A stretch of 60,000 nucleotides of DNA, taken from contig CM043963.1 in assembly GCA_014529385.2 (NCBI GenBank), positions 67,509,912 through 67,569,911 on the forward strand, written 5' to 3'. Origin of the DNA: Adiantum capillus-veneris (Eukaryota; Streptophyta; Polypodiopsida; Polypodiales; Pteridaceae). Shown in pieces: positions 44,808 to 55,079 of this stretch. The first letter of the stretch is position 1. Every line of letters begins with the position of its first letter. The notes beneath the pieces were generated by a model, which did no database searches, was not told where the DNA came from, and worked only from the letters and a program-made list of their open reading frames with translations. Both the position numbers and the translations under genes were made by a program.

Positions 44808-46130
44808 ATGGCTGACAATAACCAAGAGAGTAGAATGAACATTGATAACTTTGATTTTGGATATGAAGGTGTTAATGATGATGCCCCCATGTTTCTTAAT
44901 TATCTTGTTATTAGGCTGACAATAACCAAGAGAGTAGAATGAACATTGATAACTTTGATTTTGCACATGAAGGTGTTAATGATGATGCCCCCATGTTTCT
45001 TAATTATCTTGCTATAGGCAACCCCTCTTTGCAAGCCAAAGTTACTCAACAACTTCGTGCTTATGGGATTTCCTTTCCTCTCAAAGAGGAGAGAGAGCTT
45101 AGGAGGCCTCTTGGTAATACCCCCAAAAGAAGACTCTCTCCCATACGAGAGGACGAATCCAAAGCACGAAAAAGTAATGACTCCCTAAGTTCCTCAAAAG
45201 ATGTGGCTCCATGAAGATGGCGGTTTAGACGATCGCCAACTCCTCCCAAGAGGAAACGGTTAACCCATAGTCCTTCTCCTGGTCATTCCAAAAGGGAAGA
45301 GAGGAAACAAAGGAAGAAAAGGGGAAGAAAGAGGTCACCCTCTTCTCCTTCTTCTTCACCCTCCTCCTCTATCGATAAAATCTTTGTCTATTCTCCTAGA
45401 GAAAGGGGAGGACATCACAAATCTTACCCTGCACGGCAAAGGTCACAAAAGTTAAAGAAGTTCAAAGAGGGAGGAAAGAGTATCTCTTTTCTCACCTATG
45501 ATGGCACCTTTGGTGCTACCGACAAAGTATTGGCCTTCACCCAACAATTTGATGCGGCCTTTGGAGACAAGGGCTTCACGGAGTCCTCCAAGCTACACCA
45601 TGTAGCTATGCACTTCCAAAGATTGGATCGTCAATGGTGGGCTAGCCTTTGTGGCAATGGCGAAGCCCCAAAGACATGGAAAACTCTACGAGTTTCCATC
45701 ATGAAGCAATTCCTTGCAAGCGATGCAAAGGAGAAAGTGCTCACCAAATGGTGGATTTTGAGGCTTCTCTCACATGAGTCTATCCACAAATATGTGGATA
45801 AGTTTTGGGATGTATATCTCAAGGCTATTGTATTTCAAAAGATAGAATTCACCAAGCGAAAGCAACAATTATGCGCGGTATTACCCAAAGATATGGCCGA
45901 GTATGTCAACTCTCAACGGCTTGATTCTATCACTGAAGTAATCCACCACACCATGGTTGCTTCGTACATCAATTTCCAACAAGGAGCTAGACGGAATGTC
46001 AAGCCCATGGAAAATAACGACAAAAGTGATCCCAAGAGGAAAACCAATGCCCAAAAATTCTTGCCAAGGCTATTCCAACAACAACAACAATCGATCCAAG
46101 GAGAAGGGAGTTTACAAAGGTAAATATAAA
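44808..46130 (+). pseudogene. Gypsy gag, disrupted
   Basis: The ATG at 44808 starts MADNNQESRMNIDNFDFGYE, but a 104-bp tandem duplication (44810-44913, repeated from 44914) shifts the frame. The second copy resumes at 44939. It runs through APMFLNYLAIGNPSLQAKVT to a stop at 45214, then an Arg/Ser-rich stretch (SPSPGHSKREERKQRKKRGR) in another frame, and the gag core: FLTYDGTFGATDKVLAFTQQ, HFQRLDRQWWASLCGNGEAP and TWKTLRVSIMKQFLASDAKE, typical of Ty3/Gypsy Gag. It ends at 46123. The Gln-rich tail leads into the knuckle segment. Confidence 0.75.
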
Positions 46131-46330
46131 CTCTCTCATAAAGAGCTAGAAGCTTTTAGTAAGGACCATAAATTTTTTAAGTATGGGGAGCAAGGCCATG
46201 GTTATCGTCCTTGCCCCAAGAGAATTGCCCGCAATGAGACTCCTAGAGCCTCTATGTTTGAAGCTCCAAAAGAGGATGCTCATTGCCAAGGATTTCTCCT
46301 TTCCTATGCTTGGTAAAAGATGCAAGAGCA
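45957..46330 (+). pseudogene. Gypsy gag C-terminus with a damaged zinc knuckle
   Basis: The segment reads KYKLSHKELEAFSKDHKFFK then YGEQGHGYRPCPKR. A Ty3/Gypsy knuckle would read C-x2-C-x4-H-x4-C. Here the first two Cys are replaced (F and Y), leaving only the His and last Cys, so RNA binding is lost. Confidence 0.6.
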
Positions 46331-46693
46331 TGATGCCTTTATTTTGTTTGACCTCGTTCAACTCACAACTTCATATCCACAAAGTTGACCACTAAGCTAG
46401 GCATACAAGCCCATGAGATGGGAGATGCATTGAAAGCCAATGGATCTATCAAGGGACAAGACGTCTTAGTTACTTCCTTAATTGGAAAATTAAGGCTTCA
46501 TGTCCAAAGCTATGTGGACAAAAAATATTTCTTCATCTCCCCTCTCAAACATGAGAATGTTATCGTTGGGGCACCATGGTTTAACCGCATGGCTCCCAAC
46601 ATGAATTTCCCTAAAAGGAGAATCTACTTCACCTTCAGGGAAAAGAGCATGTACATAGATGGTAATAAGTCGGGGAACACCATATCCTTGTAA
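46331..46693 (+). pseudogene. Gypsy aspartic protease, frameshifted
   Basis: LILFDL is followed by a one-base loss, then in the next frame STHNFISTKLTTKLGI, giving the D-x-G-S-T-H-N-F-I retropepsin active-site region only across the frameshift. It continues LVTSLIGKLRLHVQSYVDKK and HENVIVGAPWFNRMAPNMNF (typical flap and last strand, G-x-PWF) to a stop at 46693. Confidence 0.7.
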
Positions 46694-46789
46694 TAAAGGG
46701 AGTCAAGAGGAATTAGAGTTGTCTAATTTCCTAAATGGGTCCCAAGATGTTTTCATTGATGAAATCCCTATTGAGATGTCTCTAAAATG

Positions 46790-47930
46790 AGGGATGATGA
46801 CCATGCAATTGAGCTCCTACCAGGAAGCTCACTACCTAACAAGCCTTCTTATCGATTTTCACAAGCTCAACATGAGGAGATCATGAGGCAAGTGCATGAA
46901 TTGGTGGAAAAAGGGATGGTGAGGTCTAGCTCCTCTCATTTTGTTCACCATTGCTTTTAGTGCAAAAGAAAGACAACAGATATCACATGTGTGTCGACTA
47001 TAGAGCACTAAATAAGATCATTATCAAAAATAGATTTCTCTTGCCGTGGGTAGAAGATCTATTTGATAAGTTACAAGTTTTGGCTTGACAAATGCTCCAG
47101 ACGCATTCGAAGTCATCATGGACAAAAAAATTCAGGCCAGTCAAATTCTCTTGAGGAGTACAAGTGACACCTCGAGGTAATCTTTCAAGTTCTGAGAGAG
47201 AATAAGCTTTTCATTAATCAAAAGAAAAGTGATTTTTCCTACAAGAGATTCAATATTTAGGTCACATAATCTCTAAAGATGGCACTCGTATGGATGCAAC
47301 AAAGTTAGAGGTAATAAAATGATGGTCTAATCCAAGGAATCTACAAGAGTTACAAAGCTTCATAGGTATGTGTGCATACTATAGATGCTTCACATAAAAC
47401 AATGACTTTACAAAAAAAGAACGTTAAGTATTCATGGACTGCAAAAGTGCAAGAATCTTTTGAAGAAGCTTAAGGAGAATCTTATCTCTCAACGTGTGCT
47501 CACACTACTAGATCTATTAAAGCCATTTGAGGTCCAATGTGATGCTTGTGGTGATTGCCTTCGAGCTATTTTGCTTCAAAAAGGGCATGCCATAGCATAT
47601 GAGCGTCAAAGACTCAGCTTCAATAAGTGAGTATTGGGAAAATACAAAAAAGAGATACTAGCTATTCTATATGCCCTAAGCACGTGGAAACACTATCTCT
47701 TGGGGACTCCATTTATCCTACAAATGGATCACAAAGCCTCAAGACCTTCATGACGCAAACCAAGCTCTCCAACAAACAAACGAGATGGGAAATTTTTCTT
47801 TTTCAATTTAAATTTCATATTGCTCACATTGCTAACAAGCACAATCAAGTGGTCGATGCAATTTCACAACGACCAAGGGTAAATGTGGTGTCTATAGAAA
47901 CTCAAAATGATCTATCTTTATGATAGATGA
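46790..47930 (+). pseudogene. Gypsy reverse transcriptase and RNase H, heavily damaged
   Basis: The start reads SLPNKPSYRFSQAQHEEIMR and VHELVEKGMVRSSSSHFV. Later LTNAPDAFEVIMDKK is joined directly to HLEVIFQVLRENKLFINQKK. The YLDD catalytic segment that should lie between is deleted. RNase H remnants follow (DALSKRP-like end: HIAHIANKHNQVVDAISQRP at about 47815-47875). Numerous stops. Confidence 0.75.
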
Positions 47931-48657
47931 GTATGCTACTGACAGAGACTTTAAGTATGTAATTACAGCCTTTGCATTAGGGAAGAGAAAAAAGAACCAT
48001 TCACCTTGAAGGATGGTTGTCTTCCAAATGGCAATAGGCTATGTGTTACTCACCCATACAACAAGAAAGTCATGTATGAATCCCATACTTCTCTTTATGT
48101 GGGGCAAAGAGGGAATCCATAATCTACTCTTCAAGGAGTAGAAATGTATTTCTGTTGGTCTACCATGAAAATAATACATACAAGAGTATGTTTCAAAATG
48201 CGTGGTATACCAAAAGTTGAAATTTGATCGAGGGAAGAAACTTGGATTGTTTCAGGCGACAGGCTTAACAATAAAACACACTCTATGCCTATCAAAAAGA
48301 CTATTAAGGCACATCAAATGGCAACCCTCTTCAGATCTCAAATTTTCAAGCATCATGGCTTTCCAACATCCATAGTGTCGGACAAAAATTCTAGAATGGC
48401 AAGTAATTTCTAGAAGGGTCTATTTTGGAATCTAAGAAGTAGATTAAATTTCTCTTCGGTCTATCATCCACAAACGGATGACCAAAGTGAGATAATTAAT
48501 CTAATGATTCTTGAATCTACTAAAAGCCTATGTCATGGAAGTAGATCAACATTCTCAATGATAGAAGTACCTATCTCTTATAGAGTATACGTACAATGAC
48601 ATTGTATATACACCTATGGGAAAATCGCCTTTCGAGGTTAAAGAGGGAAGATCCAAA
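47931..48657 (+). pseudogene. Gypsy integrase remnant
   Basis: Broken frames retain FKHHGFPTSIVSDKNSRMAS (second catalytic Asp in SDKNS) and LNFSSVYHPQTDDQSEI, which carries the Glu of the D-D-E triad (HPQTDGQSE in intact elements). The first Asp and the zinc-binding H-H-C-C domain are barely visible. The end overlaps a purine tract just before the 3' LTR. Confidence 0.7.
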
Positions 48658-49505
48658 AGTCATTAAATTTCTAATATCTATACCAATCCAAATGATTTTC
48701 CCATATTAAATTGACCATTTAATGTTGGATTATAAACGGGAACAATGGTTAGAATATAGACATGTTCTTACGGATCTATCTCAACACGGAGCCAATGCTA
48801 AAGTGGCCCAAATGAGAGATGGTTTGTCAAAGACCAAGGTTAACTAATGGAGCTTAAAAGACATTAGGGTTAGCTTCATTAAAGACCTCCAATGGTTAGT
48901 GTTAAAAGTTCTTTGACCTTAAGCAAGCTAGGACTGAGCTTGAGGTGGGAACCCGACCTAAACTTGTCTTTGACCTTAAGCAAGCTAGGGATGTTCTTGA
49001 GGTGGGAACCCGACCTAAACTTGCCTTTGACCTTACGCAAGCTAGGGTTGAGCTTAAGGTGGGAACTCCACCTAAGGTTCTTGTCATGCTTGATGACTAA
49101 GGTGCTTGAGGTACTTGTCATACTTAATGAGGAAGTTGCTTGAGAAGCTTCCTATGCATGGGGGGTAAGATGCTTGAGTTAAAAAGAGACCCTACACCTT
49201 AATGAGGAAGTTGCTTGAGAAGCTTCCTATGCATGGGGGGTAAGATGCTTGAGTCAAAAAGAGACCCTACACACTTAATGAGGAAGGTGTTTGAGAAGCT
49301 TCCTATGCATAAAAGTCCCAAAGTTAGGGGAATCTTTGACCTAACCTGCCACTCACCCAAGGGGCACCCCTTTTTTAAAAGGGCACATGGGACACATGTC
49401 AGACTCTCACTAAGCTTAATCACATGGTGTGCTTGAATGCTATTGGTTGGGCTAAAGAGGAGTCCAATGAGCTTCTACTTCCATCCAACAATATCTAGAT
49501 ATTTT

Positions 49506-49588
<83 letters not shown>

Positions 49589-50449
49589 AGGGGTAAGGAA
49601 GACACTTGTCAAAAGACTACCCATGTACTTGACTGCATGTTGCATGTGATTGGCTAGGGGGAGAGGGGTCCAATGAGCTTACAGCATGTGGAAAAGTTGC
49701 AACTCGCCCCAAGCAAGCAAGGGGGGTGCTAGGGGTATATACACCACACACACACTTATTTTGTAGAGCCATTCTCACTTGGTGAAAGTTGAGGAACACC
49801 ACCTCCTTCTCCAAGCTTGTGAGAAGTGAGAGCCTACATCAACACTCTTGGCTATAGAATGAAAATCCAACCAAGAGCCATGCTTCAATGCTTAAGCTTG
49901 CCATCTTCTCCATCTCCATTACTATGCTATTATGTATGCTACCAAGAAGGGTAATGATAAGTGAGGAACTATTTCTTTCTTCTATTGAATGTTTCTTCTT
50001 CCTCTTCCCTACCCTCATTCCCCGCTAGCTCTCTCCACCTTTGAAGGTGTTTGAGGCCTTGGGACTGAGGCTTGCGAAGGTTAATGCTTTCTACAAGTTT
50101 ATGTTATACTTGTGATGCATTAAGATTTCCATCTTCATTGCATCACGTAGGTCACAAGGAACACAAAGATTGTATTGTACCAAGTCTCTCTGGATGGGAG
50201 AAACTATAATACAAATGTCTATTGGAGGGGGGACCAGATCCATATGAATCCGGTCCTCAACTATTGTCATGTTCTCTAAACTCTCTCTCTTGCAAAAGTA
50301 TTGTTCATGCCAAGTTAACTAAGTACCATGTTTATGTTGCTACCATCAATTAAGTTCACCCTCTATGCTCACAAAGTAATCTCACAAAAGTGCTTCATCT
50401 AATTTCCTAATTCCGCTACTCTCAAAGTTCATAGGCCATTTCCATTACA
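48658..50449 (+). repeat. 3' LTR of the Gypsy element (uninterrupted)
   Basis: Begins AGTCATTAAAT (TG changed to AG) and ends TTACA. It contains three tandem 75-76-bp units from 49122 (four in the 5' LTR), three copies of a CTTTGACCTTA...GGTGGGA unit at 48910-49080, and a CT run of about 78 bp (49510-49587) against about 20 bp in the 5' LTR. CTTGTCAAAAGACTACCC at about 49608-49625 is the empty Copia-1 site. Confidence 0.9.
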
Positions 50450-50972
50450 TCATTTGTCCAGCAAAAGGCAAAAGAGCAACAACAACTTCAATCTCTCGAA
50501 AGCCTTCTTTGTTGCCTCTGCTCGCTCTACGCCCTCTTGTTCAGCCATGATCTCAACCAATTTGTGCATAGATATAAGATGGATTAAAATAGATGATTGA
50601 ATTCTATTTATTGTCAGTAACAATTGCTATTTAAAGACAGAAAATAAGATGATACTTAAGTATTCAATGGCAGATACTAGACCAAGATAAAATTTCATGA
50701 TAGTAAGAAACCAAGACAGGAGTTAGGTATAACAAAAGGAAAGAGGACACTCAACATTTTGAACAACATATACTATTTAAGGGGACAGTAAAAAACCAAG
50801 ACAACAATCATGTGTAAGAAAAACCATGAGAACAACATTTTATAGTTAAACCATGATATAAAACAAAGAGAATCTTTTGATTTAAGTAAATACTTGATGG
50901 CTCATACAAAAAATCATTACAATGTGTTCAAATGTATCTACTATAATCATGATCTCAATGTACAGTAGAAAC
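50450..50972. other. Flank between the Gypsy element and the kinase pseudogene
   Basis: The first 130 bases are open on both strands. The plus strand continues the hAT frame as FVQQKAKEQQQLQ if the Gypsy element is removed. The minus strand reads MAEQEGVERAEATKKAFERL. I cannot choose. The remainder is AT-rich without features. Confidence 0.35.
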
Positions 50973-52070
50973 CTAGTATAAATAAAAAGCTGAGGATAGC
51001 TCTACTAGAGGCCATTGTGCCATAGTAGGATCAGTTCTCAAGGAGCAAAAAAACTTGAGGATCTCACGCAATGACTTTCTCCTCTCTGGTGCCAATACAT
51101 AAATATGTTCTTTAACTTGAAATAGAATCTTATCCATGATCTCTATATCTGGAGGCGTCATGAGAAGCTGCTCCTTCCAGATCTTGTGGTCGTGCTTCAA
51201 AAACTCTTGTAGATGAAACAAAAGGTATCCTAGTGCATATGCATCGCTACTCCTCGTGTATGCACTACTATTTTGTGGATCCAAAAGCTATGGGGCAAGC
51301 CAAGGCCTCCTTCTTTTCTCTCTCTCTTTCCAAAGAATCCTCTCTGTAAGTAGAGCGGCATTATTATTTGCATCATGCACAAACGTGAGTGATTCATGTT
51401 GCTGGCCGACTTGTAGAAACAATCCCCAATAAATGATGTCAACTCGCACATGTGGATCTCTTGTGAAGTCGAGCATTATATTGAATGGGTGGAGATCTGT
51501 GTGTAGAATTCCCGCCATGTGGGTGGCATTCAATCCTTCTACAATGGTATGCGTAATATTTGTCATATTCATAATCCCCGCCCGTACTTGCGCATGTTGG
51601 CTCTCCGTCAAGGGATGATCAGGGACTAGGGCACTGCTCCATCCATCCTTGAGGTGATGAATAGTGCATATGAACTCCCCTCATGTAAATGGGAGTTTAC
51701 ACATGAAGTCCCCCAATGATGGGCCATTGTAAAAAGGAAATATATTGATCCAGGGGGCTTGCGATGTGAAGGCAATGCATGTGACTAAAGAAGGATGCAT
51801 CACCTGCATGGATTTCTCTATCTGGAAGTTAATTTGCTTTTTTCTCTTCCTCCCCATTGTAGCATTTTGCACAATATGTAATGTGCTCAGGAAAAAAAGA
51901 CACCCCTTTTATATGCACTCTTTGACATTCACCAAAGGCACCACTGCCTATGTGTTCTCCAAAATCCAATGTTTCGTGGGGTATTCCAAGCATATGCACC
52001 ATCATAGAGTTGTAAGCTCTACGCATAGAGGAGCCTGCCCCACTAACATCTTGTCTCCCCCCTATCTTTG
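50973..52070 (-). pseudogene. Protein kinase pseudogene
   Basis: Kinases transfer phosphate from ATP to protein. In minus-strand order: glycine-rich loop HIGSGAFGECQRVHI (51965-51921), a Lys in TYCAKCYNG, then QIEKSMQVMHPSLVTCIAFT, a stop, HTIVEGLNATHMAGILHTDL and HPFNIMLDF (catalytic loop, HxDLxPxN form). The DFG position reads IIYWGLF, so the Mg-binding Asp is gone. APE appears as LAP-stop-LLDP, then SSAYTRSSDAYALGYLLFHL (the conserved D and G of subdomain IX). The C-terminus ends at 50973. Stops and the lost DFG make it dead. The RSSDAYALG form suggests a receptor-like or tyrosine-kinase-like group, but I cannot place it. Confidence 0.7.
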
Positions 52071-52096
52071 ATGTAACATCTTGTTGACGCAGTATT

Positions 52097-52286
52097 GTAA
52101 GACGCCTCCAAAAGCATCTACTTGAGATGTATCGAGAAGATTTTGAAGGTAAGTCCCCGTCTATGATGGGAGCAAAAGTCTCTACATAGCTGGTGCTTTG
52201 TCTTTTTTACCCATCATAGACAGGGAGCCTACCTTCAAAATCTGCTCGTCGATACATCTCAAGCAACTGCTTTTGGAGGTGTCTTG
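52097..52286. repeat. Inverted repeat (hairpin) derived from an Argonaute fragment
   Basis: The arms are 52097-52170 and 52210-52286 with a 39-nt loop. They pair over about 75 positions, with about ten mismatches and a 3-nt gap. The right arm is part of the Argonaute N-domain coding sequence read on the minus strand (ARHLQKQLLEMYRRADFEGR). The left arm is an inverted second copy of the same stretch. A transcript from either strand would fold into a long hairpin. Confidence 0.85.
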
Positions 52287-52691
52287 CAACACCTCTAGAT
52301 GTGACTTTTGGATTAATGTCAACATCATAATGGTAAATACTCGCATCGAGTTTGAGTTTAACAAGGAAAAGTTTTTCTCTTTACGAGAGCTCTCAATCTT
52401 AGACTTCCTGGATGTGGCCGTTTGGGTGCCACTAAAAGTGACTTTAATGTTGAAGGGATCTCTGTCTTGGTAGCCTCTTCTGCACCTTGGTTCACCTTCA
52501 GCAGGTGTATCAACTTCACTTGTCACAGCAGCAATCTCCTCCTTTGCATGTGATGATGAGGGCCCTCTTGACTCCAATGACAAACCTCTCAAACCTGGCA
52601 ACAACACAGACATGGGCGGCGCAGGTATCCCCTTTAGTTTTTGTCTCCAACCCTCTAACCCTCCAAATTTACATACACCACTCGTATGCAT
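52210..52691 (-). pseudogene. Argonaute N-terminal fragment
   Basis: Argonaute proteins bind small RNAs and silence matching transcripts. On the minus strand about 52370-52210 reads FLVKLKLDASIYHYDVDINP and KVTSRGVARHLQKQLLEMYR, then RADFEGRLPVYDG. This is the conserved Argonaute N domain (compare the usual YHYDV ... VYDGRK pattern). A stop follows directly after YDG. Upstream, to 52691, a longer frame (GLEGWRQKLKGIPAPPMSV ... SSHAKEEIAAVTSEVD) may be the variable N-terminal extension, but it is in another frame. The PAZ, MID and PIWI domains are absent. Confidence 0.65.
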
Positions 52692-52849
52692 GCAAATGTA
52701 TACATTTTTTAATACAAATTTCTAGCTACCATGTATTACACAATGCACAAACATATGCATTCCTTTAGACAAATATGCATTTCTATTGTTTAATATTTCA
52801 CACATTATAGTTGTACTATTCAGTAGACAACACAGAGTGAGACACGTTT
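52692..52849. other. Unassigned
   Basis: AT-rich sequence, no features seen. Confidence 0.3.
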
Positions 52850-53026
52850 TAGCCGCATTACCGACCAAGTGTCTCACCCATAAAACAACTATCTAGGCCG
52901 TGTTACCGACCTAGTGTTATACATATACATTAAAACAAACAAAAGTATAACACCATCTAGTCACGTTACCAACTAGGTGCCATACTATGCAAGAAAACAA
53001 GTTCATCTAACAGACAACACTATATA
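52850..53026. repeat. Degenerate repeat array, left part (3 copies)
   Basis: A motif close to GCCGTGTTACCGACCAAGTG occurs at about 52852, 52897 and 52960. The array continues after Copia-2 with four more copies. Confidence 0.75.
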
Positions 53027-53249
53027 TATTGGAAGTAGGGTTGCAGAGAAACACACACAGCTTGGAGAAGACGAAGGAAGCTCAAGGCACACAATAGAGA
53101 GTGTGTTACTTAGTATGCAATGGAAAGATAGCCCTAGAGTGATGGGCGTATATACAATGCTCGGGGGAAAAAACCTCCTAACGAGGGAAAAAATGCCCCG
53201 GCGGTCCTAGTGTGTTCACACACATCACTACCACATGTATATGGTAATA
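53027..53249 (-). repeat. 3' LTR of Copia-2
   Basis: Begins TATTGGAAGTAGGG (TG changed to TA), ends GGTAATA (CA changed to TA). Closely similar to 57207-57430. Confidence 0.9.
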
Positions 53250-53324
53250 AATCCCCCCTGGAGTGATGCGGTGAATGAGAGCTGGCACATGAGTAAAGGG
53301 AAGTGCCATGCCCTGAGGACATGA

Positions 53325-53750
53325 TCAGTCCACAAAGGGGAGTAAGCCCAAAGCTTTGTGGAAAGCTTCAAGCTTCTCACGAGACAATGCTTTTGTGAAA
53401 AGATCTACAAGGTTGTCCTGTGTTGGCACATAAGCCAAGCTAATCTCTCCTACTGAGAGCCTCTCCCTGACATAGTGGTAATGCACCCTATTGTGCTTTG
53501 TGCGAGCATGAAAAATTGGGTTTCTCGCAATTGCCAATGTGCTCTGACTGTCAGCGTAGATAGTGTTGGCAGTGTCCTGTCCAACACCCAAATTAGCCGT
53601 AAGGCGTCTGAGCCATACACACTCAACCGTAGCTGTGAAGACTGCCTTGTACTGAGCCTCACAACTCAAAGTGGCCACAGTAGGTTGCTTCTTGCTCAAC
53701 CATGATATACATGAACTACCAAGCATGAAACAAAAACCACTTGTGAACAC
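53325..53750 (-). pseudogene. Copia-2 RNase H domain
   Basis: CISWLSKKQPTVATLSCEAQ (catalytic Glu in SCEAQY), TIYADSQSTLAIARNPIFHA (Asp in ADSQS) and THxRxKHxxVHYHYVRERLS-type sequence. It ends YVPTQDNLVDLFTKALSREK and a stop. Open for 141 codons. The preceding DSD block is in the RT segment (HDFSDSD near 53775). Confidence 0.85.
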
Positions 53751-53771
53751 TCGTGTGTCAAAACAACGAGA

Positions 53772-54868
53772 TCAATCTGAGTCCGAAAAATCATGTAAGT
53801 CTAGCGGCAATGATCCCCCCTTGGGATAAAACAAGCCAAGATGTAAAGTGCCACTAAGATAGCGGAAAATCCTCTTGACATCCTGCCAATGCTTAGACCC
53901 TGGGCTATGCATAAATCTGCTAACCTGTGAGACTGCAAACTGAATATCCGGCCTCGTGTTGCATACATAAATGAAGCAACCAACAGCAGTTTGGTAAAGA
54001 GTGACATTAGCAGGATCGCCAGCATCATGTAGACTCAACTTCAAACCTGTTTCCATGGGAGTGGCAATAGGTTTGTAATCCTCAAGTCCAAACTTACATA
54101 GCAATGTCTCTATGTAACTTTTCTGACACAAGGAAATACCACCATCACACTGCTTAAATTGTATGCCCAAATAATGATGCAACAACCCCAAATCTTTCAT
54201 CATGAAATTAGCATTCAAATCAGCCTTAAATTCAGCAATATGTCTCTCATTTGGTCCAGTGATCAACAAATCATCTACCTAAAGAACCAATGAGAAGTAA
54301 ATCACCCTCACACTTTACATACAATGTAGCCTTGTTTGACCAAATGAGTGTCAGCTTTCTCATACCAAGCATGAGGAGATTGCTTCAACCCATACAAAGC
54401 CTTCTTACATCTACACACTTTGTCCTCTTGTCCTTTTATGACAAAGCAGCGAGGCTGTGTTACATAAACTTCCTCAAATATGTCACCATTCAAGAAAGCA
54501 ATAACAATGTCTGATTGATGTATATCCCAACCAAAATGAGCTGCCAATGCACATAGAAAACGCACGGTAGTCATACGACAAGTGGGAGCAAAGGTCTCTT
54601 CATAATCTATGCATTTTTGCTGTGCATAACCCTTTGCAACAAGTCGAGCCTTATGGCGATCGACATCACCATCCGGCTTGCGTTTCAACTTGTAAACCCA
54701 CTTTGTACCAATGGCCTTTCTGCCAGGAGTCAAATCACATAAATTCAAGGTGTCATTTTCTATAAGTGCATCATATTCTGATTGCATGGAAGCCATCCAA
54801 TTTTCTGAATTATGTGCTTCATCAAAAGACAGAGGCTCCTCAACATCATGTAAGCTAGACACAGCCAA
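53772..54868 (-). pseudogene. Copia-2 reverse transcriptase
   Basis: The first segment (54868-54308) reads NWMASMQSEYDALIENDTLN, WVYKLKRKPDGDVDRHKARL and ALYGLKQSPHAWYEKADTHL. Two residues before the catalytic DD, the Tyr of YVDD is replaced by a stop (TAG then GTAGATGAT, near 54272-54282). The second segment (54269-53772) continues LLITGPNERHIAEFKADLNA, LGLLHHYLGIQFKQCDGGIS and CFIYVCNTRPDIQFAVSQVS to LDLHDFSDSD. Otherwise well preserved. Confidence 0.85.
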
Positions 54869-54882
54869 AGCATAACAATCTA

Positions 54883-55079
54883 ATGCATAAGATGCATGGC
54901 GAGAGCCTGAGGAGTACGACTAGACAGAGGTGCATCCAATTTACTGTCACGCAAAGTGTGCACCAGCCATTTTGGCATACCTCTAGCCTACTCATTTTTA
55001 GCCCTTTCCACATCAAGTACGTCATGTACATCTGCATAAGTAATAGGCTGATGTACAACATTTTCAGAAACCCCATAGG
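54883..55079 (-). other. Copia-2 linker between integrase and reverse transcriptase
   Basis: Broken frames. No motif beyond a short acidic and hydrophobic stretch. Confidence 0.5.

Larger units (their letters stand above)
37139..50449 (+). mobile_element. Ty3/Gypsy retrotransposon, with a Copia element in its 5' LTR
   Basis: The 5' LTR is 37139-44394 minus the inserted Copia (38032-43560), the internal region 44395-48657, and the 3' LTR 48658-50449. The primer-binding site TGGTATCAGAGC (44396-44407) is an exact initiator-tRNA-Met complement. A purine tract (AAAGAGGGAAGATCCAAA) precedes the 3' LTR. Flanks GCATT (37134-37138) and TCATT (50450-50454) match at 4 of 5 positions as a target duplication. 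Gag, protease, reverse transcriptase, RNase H and integrase remnants follow in Ty3/Gypsy order, all damaged. A further fragment of the LTR lies inverted at 12714-13275. Confidence 0.8.

Noticed and set aside
37139-50449. Segmental duplication of host DNA around 37-38 kb and 48.7-49.6 kb
   Set aside because: A primer-binding site follows the first copy and a purine tract precedes the second, so the pair are LTRs.
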